The notes: generated from the letters alone by a model not told the origin. Shown: positions 6,249-14,214, counted from the stretch's first letter. The stretch: DNA of 18,680 nucleotides from Clostridiales bacterium (GCA_031270585.1 JAISXK010000076.1:1-18680); one strand, 5' to 3'. Numbers and translations: made by a program.

Positions 6249-7472
6249 TTATGCTTTCTTGCCTATATATATCATTTGATAAAGTTTTTTATTTAATATA
6301 TCCTGGTGATAGGGAGAACCGTCTTCAGTTACGGGGCCAATCTCCTTGGAATACATACAAAACAGGCCGCGTCTTTGAAATTCCAATTGAACAAACGCTT
6401 TATTCATTGCGCTGCCCAGCAAAGAATCATCGTCAGCCGAAGCGTTCACAAACGGATAGGTTCCGGCCAGAATGCCGCCGCGTTTTAATCTTGGCAAGGC
6501 ATCATCAAGCATAAACGTGCCGTTGTCCCTTGCGCAATCCTTGGTGTAATCGCGGTCAATGATTACATCCAGCGATTCGTTTTTTATCGGCAAACGATTA
6601 TATTTACAGCATAAATAAATATGGCCGCATTTTGATGATTTGTCATGAATGGTTTTCTGTCCCTTGAGACGGTCTAAATCATAATCCATCAGGATGTAGG
6701 TGGCGGAAGGGGGAACGTACTCAAGGAACTGCCCAAGAAAAAAACCGGAGCAGAAATCCATTTCCAATATGACTTCATTCCCTCTAAGATATGCGGCAAG
6801 CTGTTTTGAGAGCACGTGCATCCCTTTGTACTTGAAGTTTACAAACTCCTGCGAGACGGTGCTAAGATACGCGTCTGTCGAGGTCAGAGGTATACCAAAG
6901 ACAGTCTTTCGCCGCATCGTGCTTTCGTCAATATAGATGCCATTCTCAATACGCGCATGGTAACCACAGGCGCATGTTATGGTGGCGCTCAACAAATCGG
7001 CATTCACGAATGACGCGTCACTGACCGATGGCGTACATCCACAATCGGGGCAACAAAGCAAGTCAATGATTCTGTTGGACAAACCACGGCGCATATTTGC
7101 GTCTGTTTGTGACTCGCGCAGCTCCTTTTTTAATTCGGCAAGTAATTTTATGATTTCATTATTGGCGTCCTGGTACCGGCAGATTTCTTGCTTGTTGCAT
7201 GCGAGTTGATGGATAAGCCGGTGGATAAGCTGTTGGCGCGACGCGTCCGTCGCCGGGCTGGCCACGCGCCGGTACGACAAGATTTCCTGTATCTCGCCAA
7301 TTGAAAAAGCCATTGCTCTAAGCTTTAAAACAAGATTCATATCCAGCACATCGTTTTCGGAAAAAATATACTGGGAGCCCGTTCTTTCGGCGAGCAGTAA
7401 TCCTTTATCAATATAATGCCGGACGGTAAACGGCTTTACCCCAAACTTTTCGGCAAATTCGCCAATTCTCAT
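6249..7472 (-). CDS. MerR helix-turn-helix protein fused to a Zn-binding and methyltransferase-like module
   Basis: 407 residues in three parts. (1) A MerR DNA-binding domain (1-70, MRIGEFAEKFGVKPFTVRHY, with the wing residues around TGSQYIFSENDV) and a helical linker (about 75-122). (2) A putative zinc ribbon with C141-P-D-C144 and C167-A-C169, similar in arrangement to the N-terminus of RlmA-type rRNA methyltransferases. (3) A class I methyltransferase-like fold (about 230-345): VILEMDFCSGFFLG in the motif I position, the acidic strand ILMDYD (260-265), and LDVIIDRDY (301-309). Motif I is degenerate compared with DxGCGxG, so the fold may bind SAM or another ligand as a sensor rather than catalyse. 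The start at 7472 is chosen because more upstream ATGs lie inside the predicted promoter. Likely regulates itself or the reductase downstream; no target is proven. Confidence 0.75.
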   Translation of the reverse strand: MRIGEFAEKFGVKPFTVRHYIDKGLLLAERTGSQYIFSENDVLDMNLVLKLRAMAFSIGEIQEILSYRRVASPATDASRQQLIHRLIHQLACNKQEICRYQDANNEIIKLLAELKKELRESQTDANMRRGLSNRIIDLLCCPDCGCTPSVSDASFVNADLLSATITCACGYHARIENGIYIDESTMRRKTVFGIPLTSTDAYLSTVSQEFVNFKYKGMHVLSKQLAAYLRGNEVILEMDFCSGFFLGQFLEYVPPSATYILMDYDLDRLKGQKTIHDKSSKCGHIYLCCKYNRLPIKNESLDVIIDRDYTKDCARDNGTFMLDDALPRLKRGGILAGTYPFVNASADDDSLLGSAMNKAFVQLEFQRRGLFCMYSKEIGPVTEDGSPYHQDILNKKLYQMIYIGKKA

Positions 7473-7478
7473 AACGAA

Positions 7479-7508
7479 AGTATACATTTCACATACGTTG
7501 CGTGTCAA
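7479..7508 (-). promoter_or_regulatory. Promoter giving a leaderless mRNA for the MerR fusion gene
   Basis: Minus strand TTGACA (7508-7503), 18-bp spacer, TATACT (7484-7479), then six nucleotides and the ATG at 7472. Transcription would therefore begin on the A of the start codon. No ribosome binding site precedes this ATG, which agrees with leaderless translation. The spacer and -10 contain a partial dyad, GTAT and ATAC flanked by AACG and CGTT, which could be the binding site for the MerR domain itself. Confidence 0.6.
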
Positions 7509-7566
7509 CACAACGACAGCGTGAAGATACCTGAAGACAGGTCAATTGGTATATTATTATAGTAAA

Positions 7567-7632
7567 CCTCCTCCGGTGTCTCTGTTTTACACCATCGGAG
7601 GTTGACGCAAGACCGGGGACGGGCCCCGGTCT
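7567..7632 (-). terminator. Two consecutive hairpins after the substrate-binding protein gene
   Basis: The first, 9 nt after the stop codon, is a perfect 9-bp GC-rich stem AGACCGGGG (7610-7618) with CCCCGGTCT (7624-7632) and a 5-nt loop. The second pairs CCTCC..GGTGT with ACACCGGAGG (7601-7570) with a 3-nt bulge and is followed on the minus strand by GAGGTTTACT, a short U tract. Together they probably form the transcription end. Confidence 0.55.
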
Positions 7633-7641
7633 GATAGTGGC

Positions 7642-8634
7642 TTACCGGTCTACGATGCTTTGGGCGATCGAGTTGTCAACCAACTGATCCATAGGTATGC
7701 GCGCCTTGAGTTCGCCCGCTTCATCCATAATATCCAACAGACGCTCAAAGCTCTCCTGCCGCATAATGGGGTCTTGCTTCCAGGAATCCGTTGCCCGGTA
7801 GTTTGCAGAGACGGCGGCCAATATGTCTACCGCCGAATCGGGGAAGAACGGCTGTATGGTCTTCGCAACGTCTTCATCGCTCGCGGCTGCGAGCCATTGC
7901 TGCGCATGGTAAATCGCTCGTATGAATTTTTCGACAAGTTCCCGGTCTTCCGTCAAAACTTTTTTGTTTACCATGAACGTGGTATACGGCACCTCGCCCG
8001 AGGCTTCGCCTACGTTTGCCACGATATGGCCTTTTCCTTCAAGCTCAAACATGGTGGCCGTGGGCTCAAACAACGCCACATAATCGCCTGCGCCGGCTTC
8101 AAACGCGCCGCCAATCAGGTTGAATTGCACGCTGTCCATCAATTCAACATCCACTCCAGGCGTCAGGCCGTGCTTTTTAAGCAAATATTCCAGCGTCATA
8201 AACGGCATGCCGCCGCGCCGGCCGCCGATGACCGTGGTTCCTTTCAGGTTTTCCCATTTAAAATCGGGTTCGGGGTTGTGACTGAGTAAAAATGAGCCGT
8301 CTCTTTTTGTCAGTTGGCCCACGATTACCGGGTGATCTTCTTTTCCCTCGTTTACCACATAAACACCGGTCTCCGGTCCCATCAAGCCAATATCCGCCTC
8401 GCCGGAAAGCAGGGCAGTCATGGTTTTATCCGATCCGCCGCCGGTAGAGATATCCACCTGCAGCCCTTCCTCTTCAAAATAGCCGAGAGCTACGGCAATA
8501 TATTGGGGTGCGTAGAATACCGAGCGTGTTACTTCGTTAATTTCCACCTTGCGCAAGGCGCTCTCTTGCTTGCAGCCTATACAGAAACCACACAAAAGGG
8601 CGGTCGCCGATAGAACAGCGATGAGTCTTTTCAT
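7642..8634 (-). CDS. NMT1/SsuA-type ABC substrate-binding lipoprotein
   Basis: Periplasmic-binding-fold lipoprotein of the NitT/TauT/THI5 class, whose members deliver nitrate, sulfonates, thiamine precursors or similar small molecules to ABC permeases. The start at 8634 (MKRLIAVLSATALLCGFC) is preceded by GGAGG at 9 nt spacing; the longer upstream ATG would place that site inside the coding region. Lipidated Cys is residue 21 (IGC). The mature protein begins with the family pattern FYAPQYIAVALGYFEEEGLQV and continues with GGGSDKTMTALLSGEADIGLMGPE and the hinge segment TTVIGGRRGG. Length is 330 residues, normal. No permease or ATPase gene is adjacent, so either it works with a distant transporter or has a sensing role; the ligand is unknown. 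Confidence 0.85.
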   Translation of the reverse strand: MKRLIAVLSATALLCGFCIGCKQESALRKVEINEVTRSVFYAPQYIAVALGYFEEEGLQVDISTGGGSDKTMTALLSGEADIGLMGPETGVYVVNEGKEDHPVIVGQLTKRDGSFLLSHNPEPDFKWENLKGTTVIGGRRGGMPFMTLEYLLKKHGLTPGVDVELMDSVQFNLIGGAFEAGAGDYVALFEPTATMFELEGKGHIVANVGEASGEVPYTTFMVNKKVLTEDRELVEKFIRAIYHAQQWLAAASDEDVAKTIQPFFPDSAVDILAAVSANYRATDSWKQDPIMRQESFERLLDIMDEAGELKARIPMDQLVDNSIAQSIVDR

Positions 8635-8757
8635 AACAGAATACCTCCAAGCCATTTAACTATGTCTAAGGTATGCTGTTTTTAAACGATGTGTGCGCGT
8701 ACCGGGCTATGGCGAAGAAACAAGCGTATATATGAGCGCGTAAGTCAACCAGGCCCT

Positions 8758-9318
8758 TTACGGCACCAGCGCGGGTATTCTTTTGCGCAGCAGTTTTGCC
8801 AGCGCCGCGGCAAGCGCGAATTTGATAACATCCAATGGGATGAATATGACGATAAGGTATACGACGCGCGAAAAAGCCAGCGGCGTTTTTAAATATACCG
8901 CCGAGAGGAACGCAAAATACGCTACCCCCAAGAGCTGTATACCCACGATGATAAAAAGGCCGCCCACTGTAAACGCGGCCATTTTATTTTGATACAGCGT
9001 TTTGCCCGCAAGCACGCTCAACAACGGCGCGCCGCATATAAACGCGATAAGATAGCCAAACGTGGGGTTAAATATATAGCCTATGCCGCCGCCGCTTATG
9101 AATACCGGCAAACCCATCAACCCTGACAAAACATAAGCGAGCTGCGATAAGGCCGCCTCGCGCCTGGGCAGCAGCAGGCCGCACAAAAACACAAACGCCG
9201 TTTGCAGCGTCATGGGCACGGGGTAGGGGGGCAGGGGGATTTTGATGAACGCCCCGATAGCGGTAAGCGCTGTGAAAAGCGCGGCGAGCGGCAGAAGCCT
9301 TATGTTGGTGGTGCGCAT
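8758..9318 (-). CDS. bioY: Biotin transporter S component BioY
   Basis: Membrane-embedded biotin-binding subunit of an ECF-type transporter; it needs a shared EcfAAT module that is not encoded here. The 186 residues form about six hydrophobic segments and contain the BioY signature region: IKIPLPPYPVPMTLQTAFVF near residues 26-45, then LSGLMGLPVF, GGGIGYIFNPTFGYLIAF and the late IPLDVIKFALAAALA. The ATG has AAGGA at 7 nt spacing. Control is clear from the sequence: a perfect 12-bp inverted repeat matching the BirA operator lies immediately upstream, so biotin-bound BirA should repress this gene. Confidence 0.95.
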   Translation of the reverse strand: MRTTNIRLLPLAALFTALTAIGAFIKIPLPPYPVPMTLQTAFVFLCGLLLPRREAALSQLAYVLSGLMGLPVFISGGGIGYIFNPTFGYLIAFICGAPLLSVLAGKTLYQNKMAAFTVGGLFIIVGIQLLGVAYFAFLSAVYLKTPLAFSRVVYLIVIFIPLDVIKFALAAALAKLLRKRIPALVP

Positions 9319-9331
9319 GGAACCGTCCTTC

Positions 9332-9367
9332 TATTGTAAACTATAATTTTATATTTAGTTTACAATA
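9332..9367. promoter_or_regulatory. BirA operator (biotin box) of bioY
   Basis: Perfect inverted repeat TATTGTAAACTA (9332-9343) and TAGTTTACAATA (9356-9367). The cores TTGTAAAC and GTTTACAA are separated by 16 bp, fitting the Firmicutes BirA consensus. It overlaps the predicted -10 element of bioY and ends about 14 bp before the bioY start codon, so occupancy should block transcription. Confidence 0.9.
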
Positions 9368-9385
9368 AGGGATTTGGAAAGGCAA
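9357..9385 (-). promoter_or_regulatory. Putative bioY promoter
   Basis: Minus strand TTGCCT (9385-9380), 17-bp spacer, TAAACT (9362-9357). The -10 lies in one arm of the biotin operator. An alternative A/T-rich -10 (TATAAAAT) exists within the operator spacer, so the exact start is uncertain. Confidence 0.45.
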
Positions 9386-9400
9386 CACAATTATTTTACG

Positions 9401-9428
9401 TTGCAAGTATTTTCTTTTGCTGTAAAAT
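9401..9428 (+). promoter_or_regulatory. Putative promoter of the DUF2156 gene
   Basis: TTGCAA (9401-9406), 16-bp spacer, TAAAAT (9423-9428). The predicted start near 9435 leaves a leader of about 95 nt. It diverges from the bioY promoter with about 15 bp between the two -35 boxes, so the two may influence each other. Confidence 0.5.
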
Positions 9429-9528
9429 AGTAAGGACACATGCAAATAGAATACCGTACCAAAATAAACAAATATTGTTAGTCATTTGGTTCGGCGCGAA
9501 ATATTAAAATGATAACAACGAGGATACC

Positions 9529-10425
9529 ATGCTGACATTCCGACCGTTTGAGCTGGCGCATAAGCCGATGATCGATACATACTTTAAGGCTTACCCCTAC
9601 AACTGCTCCGAATTTACATTTGCCAATGTACTAATGTGGGGGCAGGATGGAAAGCTGACATGGGCGGAGCGCGACGGCGCGCTTTATGTCAAGCTGAAAT
9701 TCGGCATGCACGCGCCTTTTATGTTTCCCCCGCTTATAAAGGATTTTGACAGGGAATACATCCGCGTGGTTGATGTCGCGCTGCGCTACTTCCGCCAAAA
9801 CGGATTCATGCCGCGCTTCCGCTCGGTAAACGGCCCTTATGTAGAGCTGTTTCAAAAAAACTATCCGCAGCTTTCGCTTACGCTGGATCGCGATAACTGC
9901 GACTACGTGTATCTTGCGGAGGATCTGATCAACCTTTCAGGCAGGAAGCTGCACGCGAAGCGCAATCATATTCATCAGTTCACTTCGCAATATGCGTATG
10001 AGTATATACCGCTCACGCCGGATCTCGCGGATGATTGCATGCGGCTATACTTGAGCTGGCTGGAGGATAAAAACGTAAACGAGCCCGGTATACTGGGTGA
10101 AATGAAGGCTATTCAAATACTTTTGCCCAATATGGATGTTTTAGGGGTAAAAGGCGGCTGCATATTTGTGCGGGACAAACTGGTGGCGTTTTCGCTCGGC
10201 GAAAAAATACGCGACGACCTGGCCGTCATCCACATTGAAAAGGCCGACAGCTCTTTGCCCGGGCTTTATGCCGTGATCAACCAGCAATTTGCCGCGAATG
10301 AGTGGGCGGATGTAATCTACATCAACCGTGAGGAGGATATGGGCATTCCCGGCATGCGCAAAGCAAAGCTATCCTACAGGCCCCATATGCTTGTTGAAAA
10401 ATACGACGCCATTTGGCGGCCGTAA
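9529..10425 (+). CDS. DUF2156 (GNAT-fold, phosphatidylglycerol lysyltransferase C-domain-like) protein
   Basis: 298 residues resembling the DUF2156/COG4866 family, whose GNAT-type fold is shared with the C-terminal catalytic half of MprF, the aminoacyl-phosphatidylglycerol synthase. Supporting features are the opening FRPFELAHKPMIDTYFKAYPYNCSEFTFANVLMW pattern typical of the family (residues 4-37), the central LHAKRNHIHQF (about 141-151), and the C-terminal AVINQQFAANEW...YINREEDMGIPGMRKAKLSYRP region. There is no membrane segment, unlike full MprF, so it is soluble. GAGG precedes the ATG at 5 nt. It stands alone on the plus strand between bioY and guaB. Substrate unknown; aminoacyl transfer from a charged tRNA is the family-based guess. 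Confidence 0.8.
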   Translation: MLTFRPFELAHKPMIDTYFKAYPYNCSEFTFANVLMWGQDGKLTWAERDGALYVKLKFGMHAPFMFPPLIKDFDREYIRVVDVALRYFRQNGFMPRFRSVNGPYVELFQKNYPQLSLTLDRDNCDYVYLAEDLINLSGRKLHAKRNHIHQFTSQYAYEYIPLTPDLADDCMRLYLSWLEDKNVNEPGILGEMKAIQILLPNMDVLGVKGGCIFVRDKLVAFSLGEKIRDDLAVIHIEKADSSLPGLYAVINQQFAANEWADVIYINREEDMGIPGMRKAKLSYRPHMLVEKYDAIWRP

Positions 10426-10448
10426 CGGCGCTGCCGGGCCGTGCATAA

Positions 10449-10577
10449 TCATTCTTTTTTCGAATAAATATTATTGGTACCGTTAACGGTGTAACGGGTG
10501 AAACAGAGCAGCTTGATTTGTTCGCGGCGGCGGGCGGAGAAAACCCCGCCGTGGCGGAAACGGCCAATACGGCTTGA
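10449..10577 (+). pseudogene. Coding-like remnant, possibly the C-terminal tail of a dinB (DNA polymerase IV) gene
   Basis: The 175-bp gap between the DUF2156 gene and guaB holds an open frame without an ATG, running from the codon after the TAA at 10446 to the TGA at 10575. Its translation includes NIIGTVNGVTGETEQLDLF and ends in an alanine-rich tail. Y-family polymerases of the DinB type commonly end with a pattern like IGV-x-V-SGL followed by an acidic linker and a QLSLF clamp-binding motif, which this resembles. The rest of the gene is absent. Codon composition of the last 29 codons is like that of neighbouring genes. This may be a relic left by deletion, or chance. Confidence 0.35.
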
Positions 10578-10601
10578 TTCAATGGCTTTATCATATGTGT
10601 G

Positions 10602-12059
10602 CTACCGCATGGTATAGTTAGGCGCTTCTTTTGTGATGTACACGTCATGCGGGTGACTTTCGGTAAGTCCCGCGCTTGTAATGCGCACAAATTGGCCGTT
10701 TTCGCGCAAATGGTCTACCGTAGGCGCGCCGCAATAGCCCATGCCGCTGCGCAATCCTCCGCACATCTGGAATATGACCTCATGCAAAGAGCCCTTGTAC
10801 GCCACGCGGCCCTCCACGCCCTCGGGCACGAGCTTTTGCGCGTCCTCCTGAAAATAGCGGTCTTTACTGCCCTGCTCCATAGCGCTGATAGAACCCATAC
10901 CACGGTACACCTTAAAGCGCCTGCCCTGATAAAGCTCGGTTTCGCCGGGGCTTTCATCCGTTCCGGCAAGCATGCTGCCCAGCATCACGCAGTTGGCGCC
11001 CGCCGCTATGGCCTTTGTGATATCGCCGGAATACTTGATGCCGCCATCCGCGATAACGGGCACGCCCGAAGCCCTTGCGGCGGCACTGCACGCAAGCACG
11101 GCGGTAATCTGCGGGACGCCTATGCCCGCGATCACCCGTGTGGTGCATATGCTGCCGGGGCCGATGCCCACCTTGATGGCCGACGCGCCCGCTTCTATTA
11201 AAGCCAGCGTCGCCTCTTTGGTTGCGATATTGCCCGCGATAATCTCAAGGTCCGGGAACTGTCCGCGCACCGCTTTTACGGTTTCAATCACGCCTTTGCT
11301 ATGGCCGTGCGCCGTATCGATGGCGATCACATCGACTTTTGCCGCCACCAGCGCCTCTATACGCTGTATGGTATCCTTGGATACGCCCACGGCGGCCCCT
11401 GTGAGCAGCCTGCCGTTTGCATCTTTGGCGGAATTGGGGTATTGTATGGCCTTTTCAATATCCTTTATGGTAATAAGACCCTTGAGATTGCCATGCTTAT
11501 CGATAATGGGCAGTTTTTCTATGCGGTATTTTCGTAAAATCTCCTTGGCTTCGGCCATGCTGGTGCCCTCGGGCGCCGTGATCAACCGTTCGCTCGTCAT
11601 ATGCTCGCTGATGGGTACATCCACCTTCTCTATAAAGCGCAGATCGCGGTTTGTGAGTATCCCCACAAGCTTGCCCTCAACCGTGATGGGTACGCCGGAA
11701 ATACGGTACTTCGCCATCAGCGCCAGCGCATCGGATACCATGTGACCGGGCGATAGGAAGAAAGGATCTACAATAACCCCGTGCTCCGACCGCTTCACCT
11801 TATCTACATGTATGGCCTGCTCCTCGATGGACATGTTTTTATGTATGATGCCGATACCGCCCGCACGCGCCATGGCGATTGCCATGCGCGCCTCTGTCAC
11901 GGTATCCATGGCGGCACTCATCAAGGGGATGTTCAGGCTGATGTTTTTTGTGAGCCGTGTTGATAAATTTACCTCGTTTGGTGTTACCGCAGAGCTTGCG
12001 GGAAGCAGCAGCACATCGTCAAACGTCAAACCGTCCATGCATATTTTTTCTTTTGTCAT
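10602..12059 (-). CDS. guaB: Inosine-5'-monophosphate dehydrogenase
   Basis: Oxidises IMP to XMP with NAD, the committing step of GMP synthesis. 485 residues, normal. The (beta/alpha)8 barrel begins LTFDDVLLLPASSAV and is interrupted by a CBS (Bateman) pair at about 90-210 (GHMVSDALALMAKYRISGVPI, then LRKYRIEKLPIID). The catalytic cysteine is in GIGPGSICTTRV near residue 300, followed by DGGIKYSGDI, the substrate-binding GSMLAGTDESPGE, and the flap GSKDRYFQ with the EGVEGRV segment. The start at 12059 has AAAGG at 7 nt; an in-frame extension upstream lacks a better site. It follows scpB by 61 nt with no terminator, so it may share that transcript. No guanine riboswitch is seen upstream. Confidence 0.98.
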   Translation of the reverse strand: MTKEKICMDGLTFDDVLLLPASSAVTPNEVNLSTRLTKNISLNIPLMSAAMDTVTEARMAIAMARAGGIGIIHKNMSIEEQAIHVDKVKRSEHGVIVDPFFLSPGHMVSDALALMAKYRISGVPITVEGKLVGILTNRDLRFIEKVDVPISEHMTSERLITAPEGTSMAEAKEILRKYRIEKLPIIDKHGNLKGLITIKDIEKAIQYPNSAKDANGRLLTGAAVGVSKDTIQRIEALVAAKVDVIAIDTAHGHSKGVIETVKAVRGQFPDLEIIAGNIATKEATLALIEAGASAIKVGIGPGSICTTRVIAGIGVPQITAVLACSAAARASGVPVIADGGIKYSGDITKAIAAGANCVMLGSMLAGTDESPGETELYQGRRFKVYRGMGSISAMEQGSKDRYFQEDAQKLVPEGVEGRVAYKGSLHEVIFQMCGGLRSGMGYCGAPTVDHLRENGQFVRITSAGLTESHPHDVYITKEAPNYTMR

Positions 12060-12120
12060 AACCATACCTTTCTTAAGTTTGCCTGGCGTTAACACACATT
12101 TTTTTATACAGCTCCAAGTT

Positions 12121-12672
12121 TTAAACGGTCAGTACCGCCTCAATGGGCTCTTCCCCTTTGGAATACGCCTCATAATTGGGTAACTCGTTGACGGACTGGA
12201 TACCGAAATGCCGCAAAAAGCCATCCGTAGTACCAAAAAGCACAGGCTTGCCCACGGCATCCTTGCGGCCCACGGGCTGTATCATATTCATCTTGTGCAA
12301 TTGCGCCACGGCATATTCGCAGCGCACGCCGCGCACCGCTTCGATATCGGCTCTGGTAACGGGCTGGCGGTAGGCAATGATGGCCAGCGTTTCTATCAGG
12401 GTTTGTGAGAACGTTTTTTGCTGCGCGGGCTGCAGCAGCTCTTCCACATATTTTGCGTAGACCTTGTTGGAACAAAGCTGCGCGCTCTCTTCCGTAATGG
12501 TGAGCAATATGCCGTTGCGTTGCTCTTTCAGCTCTGCTTGCAGCTCAAAAAGCACGGGGCGCAGTTCAATATCCGTCAGCCCCAGCGCGCGCTGCAACTC
12601 TAATATTGGCACAGGATCGCCGGCAACAAACAATACGCATAGTATGACTGACTTGATTTCCGATTTTTCCAT
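12121..12672 (-). CDS. scpB: Segregation and condensation protein B
   Basis: Winged-helix kleisin-associated subunit that, with ScpA and SMC, forms the bacterial condensin acting on chromosome compaction and segregation. 183 residues, normal. It opens MEKSEIKSVILCVLFVAGDPV and contains the family core TFSQTLIETLAIIAYRQPVTRADIEAVRGV (about 89-118), then GRKDAVGKPVLFGTTDGFLRHFGI. The start is 8 nt after the scpA stop, in the standard scpA-scpB arrangement. Confidence 0.97.
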   Translation of the reverse strand: MEKSEIKSVILCVLFVAGDPVPILELQRALGLTDIELRPVLFELQAELKEQRNGILLTITEESAQLCSNKVYAKYVEELLQPAQQKTFSQTLIETLAIIAYRQPVTRADIEAVRGVRCEYAVAQLHKMNMIQPVGRKDAVGKPVLFGTTDGFLRHFGIQSVNELPNYEAYSKGEEPIEAVLTV

Positions 12673-12680
12673 AGTTTCTA

Positions 12681-13463
12681 TTACTCCGCGTACTCATCCA
12701 TGTATTCTATGTCGCTGTCGTCGTTGCCCAGATTGCCGCAGGCATGCAGCATAATGGGCGTAAAAGGCGCGCTTTGCCTGATTTCGATTTCGCCGCGCGC
12801 GATCATCTCCATCAGCGCCATAAACGTCACGATAATTTCCATACGCGCGGGGAGCGGGGCAAAGAGCTCCAAAAAATCCATATCTCTTTTTTCGAGCAGC
12901 AAATTTCGTATTTTGGCTATCTGTATACGCACGGTAAACGCGTCGGGGCGCACATGGTGCAGCGGATGCGACGGTTGCTCTTCGGGCTGCGCGTGCAGCA
13001 CGGTAAAAAACGCGCGGTATAGTTCCTGCAATGTCGCGCCTGAAAGCGTAATTTCCTGATCGGGCAGGGCCATTTCCTCCGGCAGGCGCGTATACTCTCC
13101 CTTGGCGAGGCCCTCCAATTTCGCGAGCTCCTCTCCCGCCTTTTTAAAAACCTGATATTCGCGCAACTGCCGTATGAGCAAAACCTCCGGGTCTTCCTCT
13201 TCGATCTCTTCCTTTGGCGGGCGCGGCAACAACTGCCGGGATTTAATATACAACAGCGTGGCGGCCATATTGATAAACTCGCTGGCCATGTCCATATCCA
13301 GGCCTTCAATCTGAGCCATATACTGCAGGTATTGCGTGGTGATTTCGGATATAAAAATATCCTTTATATCCACCTCCGCGCTTTCGATCAAATGCAGCAA
13401 CAGGTCAAGCGGCCCTTCAAATTGGTTGAGATGCACATGATAGCTTTTTTTGCTTTCTTCCAT
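12681..13463 (-). CDS. scpA: Segregation and condensation protein A
   Basis: Kleisin that bridges SMC heads. 260 residues from the ATG at 13463. The N-terminal signature YHVHLNQFEGPLDLLLHLIE (8-27) and DIKDIFISEITTQYL are diagnostic, and an acidic central linker (PPKEEIEEEDPEVLL) separates it from the C-terminal winged helix that binds SMC. The start was chosen because AAGGTGG directly precedes it; the frame extends 28 codons further upstream, but those codons overlap the end of the M50 gene and have no family similarity. It begins 16 nt after the M50 stop. Confidence 0.97.
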   Translation of the reverse strand: MEESKKSYHVHLNQFEGPLDLLLHLIESAEVDIKDIFISEITTQYLQYMAQIEGLDMDMASEFINMAATLLYIKSRQLLPRPPKEEIEEEDPEVLLIRQLREYQVFKKAGEELAKLEGLAKGEYTRLPEEMALPDQEITLSGATLQELYRAFFTVLHAQPEEQPSHPLHHVRPDAFTVRIQIAKIRNLLLEKRDMDFLELFAPLPARMEIIVTFMALMEMIARGEIEIRQSAPFTPIMLHACGNLGNDDSDIEYMDEYAE

Positions 13464-13479
13464 ATCCACCTTACAGCGT

Positions 13480-14154
13480 TCAGGGTAGCATATAGAAACC
13501 GGGTATTGTAAATATGGCGCCCAATACGGCATCCAAGCCGGATACAATCCAATAGACCAGTTGTGAGAGCACGCCGGTATAGCGCGCCAAACCCAATATC
13601 CCTATCAAAAAAAAGGTGCTGTAGCGTTGCATGAAGAGAAACGGCCTGGGGCCGACTTTTTTGATGAGCAGGTTTTCCAGAACATGCGAACCGTCAAGAG
13701 GGGGAACGGGTATCAGGTTGAATATCATCAAGCTTATATTGATGATAACCAGGTAAAACAGCACATTGGCGATCACCATATTATTGCCGTTGAGCGCGGC
13801 GTATATGTAGGTTGCCAGCATGCTGAGAATGGCCAGTATAAGGTTTGCCGTAATGCCCGCCAGCGAAACCAGCGTATCATCCCTGCGCAGGTTACGGAAA
13901 TTGCGCGGGTTTACCGGCACGGGCCTGGCCCATCCAAAACCAAAAAACAGCAGGCAGATAAAGCCCATTGGATCAAGATGTTTAAAGGGGTTTAACGTCA
14001 TGCGGCCAAGGTTGCGCGCGGTAGGATCCCCGCACCTATAGGCAACATAAGCATGCGCGCATTCGTGAAAGGATAATGCCACAATAATCGCGGGTAAGCT
14101 GTAAAGCATATTCAGCAGGTTAAGCCCGCGGAATACAGAGGAGAGAAAGCCCAT
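13480..14154 (-). CDS. M50 family (site-2 protease-like) membrane metalloprotease
   Basis: Integral membrane zinc protease of the short rhomboid-sized M50B group that commonly sits next to scpA in Firmicutes. 224 residues with about five hydrophobic segments. The zinc-binding motif is HECAH (30-34) in SFHECAHAYVAYRCGDPTA, and the third ligand region is NLIPVPPLDGSHVL (146-159, Asp154). The NPFKHLDPMG segment after the first motif is also typical. GGAGG lies 9 nt before the ATG. Physiological substrate unknown. It heads an operon with scpA and scpB from the promoter at 14215-14243. Confidence 0.93.
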   Translation of the reverse strand: MGFLSSVFRGLNLLNMLYSLPAIIVALSFHECAHAYVAYRCGDPTARNLGRMTLNPFKHLDPMGFICLLFFGFGWARPVPVNPRNFRNLRRDDTLVSLAGITANLILAILSMLATYIYAALNGNNMVIANVLFYLVIINISLMIFNLIPVPPLDGSHVLENLLIKKVGPRPFLFMQRYSTFFLIGILGLARYTGVLSQLVYWIVSGLDAVLGAIFTIPGFYMLP

Positions 14155-14214
14155 TTATAGTAACCTCCAAAACCAACAATAAGGCGCCGATACACCCAAC
14201 GGTGCTTTACAGCC

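Noticed and set aside
8689..8757. Search for a promoter of the substrate-binding protein gene upstream of 8655
   Set aside because: A TTGACT exists on the minus strand near 8745, but no -10 lies at an acceptable distance. Read-through from bioY is equally possible.
12060..12120. Possible guaB promoter (TTGGAG-17-TGTTAA) or purine riboswitch
   Set aside because: The -10 match is poor and the 61-nt gap is too short for a riboswitch. Co-transcription with scpB explains the layout.
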